DNA of 6,397 nucleotides from Bacteroidales bacterium. GTDB lineage: Bacteria; Bacteroidota; Bacteroidia; Bacteroidales; UBA10428. The stretch lies in contig JAFGQQ010000347.1 in assembly GCA_016935595.1 (NCBI GenBank), positions 1 through 6,397 on the forward strand, in the 5' to 3' direction. The stretch's first letter is position 1. Each line of letters opens with the position of its first letter. Positions 1 to 4,392 of the stretch are shown one piece after another. Below the pieces are notes generated by a model. That model saw nothing but the letters and a program-made list of their open reading frames with translations. It made no database searches and was not told the origin of the DNA. The position numbers and the translations under genes were made by a program.

Positions 1-253
1 ATTAGGCGAGAAGATTGCATCAACCATTAGTATTGTTAAGAATAATGAACGGATGACCCGATTACTTGAACAATCGAAAGAACAAGCAAATGAGTTAATA
101 ACGAGTGAAGAAGAGTTAAGACAAAACCTCGAAGAAATGAGAGCCACACAGGAACAATCGGATAAACGTGAAAAAGAGTTGCTAGAAGAAATTGACAGGC
201 TTAGATCAGAAACTAATCAGCTAAGAAATAAATTACGAGAAGCTCAAGGCTGA
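1..253 (+). CDS. C-terminal coiled-coil end of a signalling protein (partial, 5' end outside window)
   Basis: The frame is open from position 2 to the TGA at 251-253, so the gene enters from the left edge. An ATG at 53 lies inside the frame and is unlikely to be the true start. The visible 83 residues begin with LGEKIASTISIVKNNERM, which resembles the last helix of a GAF domain in Bacteroidota sensory proteins. They continue as a highly charged heptad-rich coiled coil (LLEQSKEQANELITSEEELRQ, then an LEEMRATQEQ segment) and end in LRNKLREAQG. In related proteins the EEELRQNLEEMRATQEQ type of linker often connects GAF and PAS domains, whereas here the protein simply ends after it. No enzymatic domain is visible in the window. 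The role is inferred to be sensory or signal transduction. The family link comes from linker style only, so the exact type (GAF, HAMP or chemoreceptor-like) is uncertain. Confidence 0.7.
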   Translation, partial: LGEKIASTISIVKNNERMTRLLEQSKEQANELITSEEELRQNLEEMRATQEQSDKREKELLEEIDRLRSETNQLRNKLREAQG

Positions 254-612
254 TAATATTTTTAAAATAATGCTTAGAAATTATTTCCGATAAACTTTTA
301 TATTAAATTCTATAATTTTCAATTTCTTAAATTAATAATTTTTTAAAACTACTTTCATCTATGTATATTTTAATTTTCAATTGTCAGATGTAACTGTATT
401 ATTAAAATAATCATTGTCGTGTCGCGGATATGTTTCTAAAATAATATTTTTTAAGAAAACTCCAGTAAAATACACACATCTGCTAAAGTTCTTACCATAA
501 AAATTTGGAAAATTTTAAATAATCACTATTTTTATGCCACTCTGAATTTCAGAGTAGTCTTTATTTTTATATATAGAATGAAAGATGAAATTAAACCTAA
601 AAACTATTAATT
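254..612. other. AT-rich non-coding region upstream of trpB
   Basis: No convincing open frame was found on either strand. An A/T-only inverted repeat (AAATAAT at 265-271 with ATTATTT at 280-286, 8-base loop) follows the first gene, but it has no GC core or adjoining T-run and is a poor terminator candidate. TATGTTTC at 429-436 is one base from the Bacteroidota -7 consensus TAnnTTTG, but it has no correctly spaced TTG upstream. The one clear structure is the hairpin at 539-555, described separately. Confidence 0.6.
539..555 (+). promoter_or_regulatory. Perfect 8-bp inverted repeat in the trpB leader
   Basis: ACTCTGAA (539-546) and TTCAGAGT (548-555) are exact reverse complements around a single T. 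In RNA this would fold as a short hairpin with a loop of about 5 bases. The next bases, AGTCTTTATTTTTAT, are T-rich but interrupted. The element ends 57 bases before the trpB start. It could be a weak terminator for upstream transcription, a leader attenuator, or a dimeric repressor operator; the sequence does not decide between these. The symmetry is directly visible, the function is inferred. Confidence 0.4.
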
Positions 613-1983
613 ATGGCAAAAACTCGAAAAATATTCCTTGACGAAAAAGAAATGCCACGGCAATGGTATAATCTGGCAGCAGATATTAAAATCCCTCCAT
701 ATATGAGCCCGGACGGACCGGTTCCGCCTGAAGCCTGGGGGCCTGTATTTCCAATGAATCTGGTTGAACAAGAATATAGCACCAAACGCTGGATTGATAT
801 TCCCGAAGGAGTGTTAGAATTATTATCCAGATGGAGGCCTTCGCCTCTTCATCGGGCTTACGCCTTGGAAGAAGCCCTTAATACTCCTGCCAAAATTTTT
901 TATAAAAACGAAAGCGTTTCTCCTCCCGGAAGTCACAAACCAAATACTGCTGTTGCTCAAGCCTGGTATAACAAAGAATTTGGAATAAAAAAATTAACTA
1001 CCGAAACCGGGGCAGGTCAATGGGGAAGTGCCTTAGCCTTTGCATGTTCATTGATAGGTTTGGAATGTAAAGTATTTATGGTCAGAATAAGCTTCGACCA
1101 GAAACCATTCAGAAAACTTATGATGGCCACATGGGGCGCTAATTGCATTGCAAGCCCCAGTCCTGAAACAAAAGCAGGTCAGGCTATCCTGGAAAAAACA
1201 CCCGATACACCGGGAAGTTTAGGAATAGCTATTAGCGAGGCAATTGAAGCAGCAGTTACCGATCAAACCGGAGAAACCAGGTATTCGCTTGGCAGTGTTA
1301 CAAATTTTGTTTGTATGCACCAAACCATCATTGGTCTGGAAGCTAAAAAGCAACTTAAAAAATTTGGTATAAAAAAGCCTGATGTTATTATTGGATGTGC
1401 CGGTGGTGGAAGTAATTTTGCAGGTTTAGCTTTCCCGTTTGTTTACGACAAGATAAACGGAGCTAAAATTGATATTATACCTGTTGAACCTACTTCCTGT
1501 CCTACAATGACAAGGGGCCCTTATGTTTACGATAATGGCGATACAGCGGAAATGGTTCCTCTTGTAGCTATGTATTCATTAGGACATACTTTTATACCTC
1601 CTCCAATTCATGCAGGTGGCTTAAGGTATCATGGCATGTCTCCATTAGTTAGTAAATCAATTCTCGATGGATTATTAACTCCATTAGCATTGAATCAGCT
1701 TGAATGTTACGATGCAGGTTTATTATTTGCTAAAACAGAGGGTATCATACCTGCGCCGGAAACCAGCCATGCCATTGCAGCTGTAATTCGGGAAGCTAAA
1801 AAAGCAAAAGAAGAAGGCAAAGAAAAAGTAATTTTATTTAATATGTCAGGACATGGATTAATGGACTTAACCGGATATGATAAATATTTAAACGGTGAAC
1901 TGCAAGATTACTCTTTACCAGATGAAGAACTTCAAAAATACCTCGAACCATTGAAAAACTATCCTAAACCTCAAATAGCCTAA
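613..1983 (+). CDS. trpB: Tryptophan synthase beta chain, TrpB2 type
   Basis: This 456-residue PLP enzyme should condense indole with L-serine to give tryptophan in the cytoplasm. The PLP-binding lysine is K109 in GSHKPNTA, the form typical of TrpB2 (classical TrpB has GAHKINN). The catalytic glutamate is E131 in ETGAGQWG, with Trp where TrpB1 has His. The phosphate-binding glycine loop is GGGSN at 264-268, E376 in TEGIIPAPE contacts the cofactor region, and MSGHG at 411-415 matches the serine loop near the PLP ring nitrogen. The region around 157-176 ([13 protein letters not shown], then ATWGA) is also TrpB2-like. Length fits the TrpB2 family and all expected motifs are present. The start follows A/T-rich sequence without a Shine-Dalgarno, as is usual in Bacteroidota. 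No trpA or other trp gene is adjacent, and a strong terminator follows, so it appears monocistronic. TrpB2 enzymes are known or proposed to act without TrpA or in indole salvage; which applies here cannot be seen. Confidence 0.95.
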   Translation: MAKTRKIFLDEKEMPRQWYNLAADIKIPPYMSPDGPVPPEAWGPVFPMNLVEQEYSTKRWIDIPEGVLELLSRWRPSPLHRAYALEEALNTPAKIFYKNESVSPPGSHKPNTAVAQAWYNKEFGIKKLTTETGAGQWGSALAFACSLIGLECKVFMVRISFDQKPFRKLMMATWGANCIASPSPETKAGQAILEKTPDTPGSLGIAISEAIEAAVTDQTGETRYSLGSVTNFVCMHQTIIGLEAKKQLKKFGIKKPDVIIGCAGGGSNFAGLAFPFVYDKINGAKIDIIPVEPTSCPTMTRGPYVYDNGDTAEMVPLVAMYSLGHTFIPPPIHAGGLRYHGMSPLVSKSILDGLLTPLALNQLECYDAGLLFAKTEGIIPAPETSHAIAAVIREAKKAKEEGKEKVILFNMSGHGLMDLTGYDKYLNGELQDYSLPDEELQKYLEPLKNYPKPQIA

Positions 1984-2008
1984 AAACCTTAAATTAACCA
2001 GTTTTTTT

Positions 2009-2045
2009 AAAGGGAGATTAATTTAAATATCTCCCTTTTTTCTTT
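2009..2045 (+). terminator. Rho-independent terminator of trpB
   Basis: A perfect 10-bp stem, AAAGGGAGAT (2009-2018) with ATCTCCCTTT (2029-2038), encloses a 10-base A/T loop. The T-run TTTTTTCTTT (2036-2045) overlaps and extends the 3' arm. It starts 25 bases after the trpB stop codon. The T-run is on the plus-strand side only, so it should terminate rightward transcription. Confidence 0.9.
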
Positions 2046-2078
2046 ATATAATAATTATACTGTTCATCATATGGTTGA

Positions 2079-2240
2079 TATAAAAAAAACATTTATAAAA
2101 TCACCAATAACGGTATAGGTTTCGATGAAAAATATAAAGAAAAGCTTTTCAGAGTATTCCAGCGCCTGCATTTAAATAAGGAATATGAAGGCACAGGAAC
2201 GCCAGAGTTATTAAATTTTATAATTCCAATGCGGTTATAA
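2079..2240 (+). pseudogene. Histidine kinase HATPase fragment A (G1 to G2 box)
   Basis: The frame is open from after the TGA at 2076-2078 to the TAA at 2238-2240 and has no plausible start codon. From 2106 it encodes NNGIGFDEKYKEKLF, then RVFQRLHLNKEYEGTG, ending at about 2198. This is the G1 box, the F-box region and the first part of the G2 box of a histidine kinase ATPase domain, of the subtype whose G2 box reads EYEGTGIGLA. After EGTG the homology stops abruptly and the frame runs into unrelated residues (TPELLNFIIPMRL). Everything upstream (sensor, HisKA, N box) and downstream (rest of G2, G3) is missing. It cannot bind ATP or fold as a kinase domain, so I call it a deletion remnant. The family identity is clear; the parent kinase is not in the window. 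Confidence 0.75.
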
Positions 2241-2490
2241 GTGTTGTCCGCTATATATCGGAACGAAAAAAGCCTTAGAAAACAGTAATGATATTATTTA
2301 TACAGATGAGGTTAGAGTTAGACAGGTTTTAATGAACCTTATTAGCAATGCCTTAAAATTCACGGATGAAGGAATAATTGAGTTCGGATATAACATTAAA
2401 AATAAGAATATTATATTTTATGTTAAGGATACCGGGATTGGTATACCGGAACCGGCCCAAAAATATATTTACCCGGATAGCCTCACGTAA
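2224..2490 (+). pseudogene. Histidine kinase HATPase fragment B (N box and G1 box)
   Basis: The frame is open from 2224 to the TAA at 2488-2490. Homology begins near KKALENSNDIIYTDEVRVRQ at about 2266 and includes the N box NLISNALKFTDEG (from 2335), a beta strand FYVKD and the G1 box DTGIGIPE (2428-2451). It then degenerates into PAQKYIYPDSLT and stops, where intact kinases continue with a KYIF(D/E)xFTQ-type segment. The G2 and G3 boxes are absent. It carries its own G1 box, so it comes from a different kinase than the adjacent fragment A and is not the other half of it. No good start codon or upstream domain is present. It ends base-to-base against the stop codon of the minus-strand siaC-like gene, placing a rearrangement breakpoint close to that gene's 3' end. 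Confidence 0.75.
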
Positions 2491-2874
2491 TTAAACTGTT
2501 TCAGTTCTAATAAATATCCCCGATTCTTTAGAAAATTCATTTATTTCATCAGCCAAATCATCATCATCAATATTATATTGCCATGTAATTTGCACCTGAC
2601 CATTATTATCTTTATAATTCTTTAGGACCTTTAATAATTCAAAAATAAATTTAGAAGAACTGGTATTAAAATACCTTAAATTTAATGTCAGGTTTATAGG
2701 CTTGTTAATTTCATTTATATATTCATTTATCCAATCAATTAATGGATTATAAAATTTATCAGGAGATTCCATATAAGATTCGCCTGTAATTTCCAAAATC
2801 CCTGTTTCTGCATTAAAATGTACTTGAGGTGTATCATTTTTATCCGAATCTGATGAAATTATTAAATTCTTCAT
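2491..2874 (-). CDS. siaC: SiaC-family regulatory phosphoprotein (DUF1987)
   Basis: This complete 127-residue protein has the family layout. An N-terminal strand region contains TPQVHFNAETGILEITGES (15-33), followed by a FYNPLIDWINEYI helix (41-53). The signature LRYFNTSSSK lies at 66-75, and the long helix FIFELLKVLKNYK (76-88), a QITWQY strand (95-100) and an acidic DDDD turn (103-106) follow. In Pseudomonas aeruginosa, SiaC is a small STAS-like protein that is phosphorylated on Thr by SiaB, dephosphorylated by the PP2C/SpoIIE-type SiaA, and activates the diguanylate cyclase SiaD. The Thr of NTSSSK (T71) is the likely equivalent phosphosite, by motif position only. The gene starts at ATG 2874 in A/T-rich sequence and is the only intact gene in the 2046-3840 stretch. 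A SpoIIE phosphatase remnant lies nearby on the opposite strand; no siaB-like kinase or GGDEF gene is visible. No terminator is evident past its stop. Confidence 0.85.
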   Translation of the reverse strand: MKNLIISSDSDKNDTPQVHFNAETGILEITGESYMESPDKFYNPLIDWINEYINEINKPINLTLNLRYFNTSSSKFIFELLKVLKNYKDNNGQVQITWQYNIDDDDLADEINEFSKESGIFIRTETV

Positions 2875-3121
2875 AGGTACTTAATTTTTTACAAATTCAA
2901 ATAACAAGTTAAAAAATTGATGAAAAATAACATTAAAATAAATTTAAATATTTATTGGAAATGATAAAGAACATAGCTTCGCAAATTAATTAAAAATTAG
3001 GATAAAAGAAACAATTCTTTTACATTTGATACTGAATTAGGCAGAGGCTAAGGCTAAGCCTTTGCTTAAGCCTTGAATATAACAGCATCTAAATTAAAAT
3101 AAAATAACTTGCTGTAAATCA
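2875..3121. other. AT-rich region with a possible further kinase scrap
   Basis: No intact gene is seen. The short frame 3001-3051 reads NSFTFDTELGRG before a stop. The TELGRG part resembles the (V/T)xSELGKGSTF segment near the end of a histidine kinase ATPase domain, so it may be one more deletion remnant. The match is only about ten residues and may be chance. Positions 3044-3076 carry a GGCTAA direct and inverted repeat cluster, described separately. The remainder is featureless A/T-rich sequence that should include the siaC promoter on the minus strand. TGAATTTG on that strand, upstream of the start, resembles TAnnTTTG but has no well-spaced partner. Confidence 0.35.
3044..3076. repeat. 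GGCTAA direct/inverted repeat cluster able to form a hairpin
   Basis: The stretch contains AGGCTAAGGCTAAGCCTTTG followed by CTTAAGCCTT. It combines two direct copies of GGCTAA, an inner palindrome AAGGCT-A-AGCCTT, and an outer pairing of GGCTAAG with CTTAAGCC that leaves one bulged base. It is noticeably more GC-rich than its surroundings. It lacks a following T-run, so it is not a standard terminator. It might be a transcribed hairpin, a protein site, or the scar of a repeat-mediated rearrangement; the function is unknown. Confidence 0.3.
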
Positions 3122-3268
3122 ATGAATAATTTTGAAATTCCGATACTTATTAATTATGCCGACCGTTTTCTAAGGGCTATATCAACCTTCGATATTGATT
3201 CGATTTTAAAACAATTAAGTCAATTTACCGGAATAATTAATGAATTAAAAAAGATGGAAAAAAAATAA
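3122..3268 (+). pseudogene. 48-codon C-terminal tail of a hybrid histidine kinase
   Basis: ATG at 3122 to TAA at 3266-3268 encodes 48 residues, beginning MNNFEIPILINYADRFLRAI and continuing through STFDIDSILKQLSQF to a lysine-rich end. The pattern of INYADRFL, then a STFDI turn, then an amphipathic helix with F-II-LKK resembles the helical segment that ends many Bacteroidota hybrid kinases after their last receiver domain (an Hpt-like tail). It is far too short to be a whole signalling protein, and the preceding kinase and receiver are absent, so the likeliest reading is that only the 3' end of a larger gene survives and the ATG is incidental. It ends 15 bases before the next gene, on the same strand. 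That spacing is what one expects between the last codon of a kinase and a co-transcribed regulator. Alternative: a genuine small helical protein. Confidence 0.5.
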
Positions 3269-3283
3269 ATATTCCTTTAAATT

Positions 3284-3703
3284 ATGGAAAATTATAATTT
3301 TAATATACTTATTGTAGACGATACTCCTAAAAACCTGCAGGTTTTAGGAAGTATGCTTATCCAGCAAAATTATCAAATTGAGTATGCCATTAATGGTAAA
3401 GCTGCTCTTGAATGGGTAAATGAAAAGCCTTTCGATTTAATTTTATTAGATTTTAGGATGCCCGAAATGGATGGCTTTGAAGTATGCCAGCAAATAAAAA
3501 ACAATCCTGCGACTAAAGATATACCTATAATTTTTTTAACTGCAAAAACCGATACTGACAGTATTGTACAGGGTTTCGATATTGGAGCTGCCGATTATAT
3601 TTTAAAATCGTTATTCCCTGAACATTTTGTATTCTTCCAGCCCCGTGATATAGTTAGCGGTGATTTTTACTGGGTAAAACAAATAAAAAATTTAAAACTG
3701 TAA
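3284..3703 (+). CDS. Response regulator receiver joined to a truncated SpoIIE phosphatase (probably degraded)
   Basis: Residues 6-107 form a receiver domain: acidic pair D12-D13, phospho-acceptor D56 in LLDFRMPEMDG, conserved T86 in FLTAKTD, and GAADYI at 101-106. The normal next segment (TKPF, helix 5 and a linker of many residues) is missing. The frame jumps to LKSLFPEHFVFFQPRDIVSG and DFYW (107-130), which is the opening motif of SpoIIE/PP2C-type serine phosphatases and contains the first metal-binding Asp. It then ends at a TAA after VKQIKNLKL (131-139), before the DGHGVPGA-type motif and the rest of the catalytic core. Intact relatives are REC-linker-SpoIIE proteins several hundred residues long. 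K108 happens to fall near the conserved receiver Lys position, but the Pro after it is replaced and helix 5 is gone, so receiver function is doubtful. The tail of the phosphatase is found just downstream in a different frame. Expression is possible; phosphatase activity is not expected. Confidence 0.8.
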   Translation: MENYNFNILIVDDTPKNLQVLGSMLIQQNYQIEYAINGKAALEWVNEKPFDLILLDFRMPEMDGFEVCQQIKNNPATKDIPIIFLTAKTDTDSIVQGFDIGAADYILKSLFPEHFVFFQPRDIVSGDFYWVKQIKNLKL

Positions 3704-3840
3704 ATTTTAAAAAGCTCCTGGTGGAAATAAACAACAAAAACATGGATGATCAATATAAAATTTTTAAAGACACATTTCACAATTGGAAAGGTGATAATGA
3801 ACAAATTGATGATGTTTTACTAATTAGTATTCGTTTTTAA
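3704..3840 (+). pseudogene. C-terminal remnant of the SpoIIE phosphatase, frame-shifted from its head
   Basis: In frame 1 the sequence from about 3704 to the TAA at 3838-3840 reads FKKLLVEINNKNMDDQYKIF, then KDTFHNWKGDNEQIDDVLLISIRF. This is the characteristic end of SpoIIE-type phosphatases: a LLxEI helix, an (M)xxQ..F..TFxxWKG segment, and the final EQxDDVxxIxI(R/K) strand that contributes a metal-ligand Asp. The head of the enzyme is in frame 2 and stops at 3703, so the join is out of frame. The whole central catalytic core is missing between the two. An in-frame ATG at 3742 exists but would give only the last 32 residues. I treat this as the 3' half of the same broken gene. Confidence 0.8.
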
Positions 3841-3863
3841 AACAGAATGACACAAAATAATAC

Positions 3864-3893
3864 TTTAAACGTAAAAAACTTTATGTACATTTT
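3864..3893 (+). promoter_or_regulatory. Candidate Bacteroidota-type promoter for the 3910 gene
   Basis: TACATTTT at 3886-3893 matches seven of eight positions of the Bacteroidota -7 box TAnnTTTG. TTTA at 3864-3867 lies 18 bases upstream, near where the -33 TTTG element is expected. The start codon follows 17 bases after the -7 box. Such matches are frequent in A/T-rich DNA, so this is only a candidate. It would give the 3910/4393 gene pair a transcription start independent of the broken genes upstream. Confidence 0.25.
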
Positions 3894-3909
3894 ATATTAA
3901 AATTCAAAA

Positions 3910-4320
3910 ATGGAAAATATTAAAGAAAATATATCTACTTTATTAAAAGGCTATAATATACTTATAGCAGAAGATTTTGATACTAATTACTATCTACTTG
4001 AAAGTATATTAACCGCGAATGCCGCAAATGTAATATGGGCTAAAAATGGGGAAGAAGCTGTAAACTCAGTTAAAACAAACAAAATCGATTTAATTTTAAT
4101 GGATTTGAAAATGCCGGTATTAGACGGTGATGAAGCAACCCAAATTATAAAAAAAATAAATCCTTCAATACCAATCATTATGCAAACTGCTTTTGCATAT
4201 TCAATTGAAGATATAGATACTTTTACAGATTGTTATGACGGATTTTTAATAAAACCTATAAAGCCTGTGCAATTACTACAACTTGTATCAGAGCTTTTAG
4301 AAAATACGAAAAATATATAA
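3910..4320 (+). CDS. Single-domain response regulator (CheY-like receiver)
   Basis: This 136-residue protein is essentially one receiver domain. NILIAEDFDTNYYLL (16-30) supplies the acidic pair E21-D22, D65 in LILMDLKMP is the phospho-acceptor, T93 in MQTAFA is the conserved hydroxyl residue, and K115 in FLIKPIKP is the conserved lysine followed by proline. Helix 5 (QLLQLVSELL) is present, so the domain is complete. There is no DNA-binding or enzymatic output domain. Such stand-alone receivers usually relay phosphate or bind a partner protein. It resembles receivers found at the C-terminus of Bacteroidota hybrid kinases (AEDxxxNYxLL, WAKNGxEAV), so it could be a detached hybrid-kinase receiver that works independently. 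It precedes the large sensor kinase by 72 bases on the same strand and is probably co-transcribed with it. No clear terminator lies between them. Confidence 0.9.
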   Translation: MENIKENISTLLKGYNILIAEDFDTNYYLLESILTANAANVIWAKNGEEAVNSVKTNKIDLILMDLKMPVLDGDEATQIIKKINPSIPIIMQTAFAYSIEDIDTFTDCYDGFLIKPIKPVQLLQLVSELLENTKNI

Positions 4321-4392
4321 ATAATAAGACTTTAATAGTTTTATAATTGCCAAAAAATTGCTAATTTATATACAGAAAGATATAACTTATAT

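Noticed and set aside
265..286. A/T-only inverted repeat after the first gene as a possible terminator
   Set aside because: The stem has no G-C pairs, the loop is 8 bases, and no T-run follows the 3' arm.
597..785. Minus-strand 62-codon frame opposite the start of trpB
   Set aside because: It overlaps the well-supported TrpB2 N-terminus and shows no family features.
2079..2490. One kinase gene broken by a single frameshift, combining fragments A and B
   Set aside because: Each fragment has its own G1 box, and the order is G1-G2 followed by N-G1. A single frameshift in one ATPase domain cannot give this.
2046..3268. Insertion sequence or other mobile element as the cause of the gene debris
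   Set aside because: No transposase or integrase fragment, terminal inverted repeats or target-site duplication could be seen. Deletion and recombination explain the fragments without one.
3990..4178. Minus-strand 62-codon frame opposite the single-domain response regulator
   Set aside because: It is antisense to a complete receiver domain whose conserved residues are all intact, and its hydrophobic translation is a by-product of that.
4380..4392. Palindrome ATATAA-C-TTATAT directly before the kinase start codon
   Set aside because: It is made only of A/T apart from the centre base. Such palindromes arise often by chance in sequence this A/T-rich, and nothing else supports an operator.
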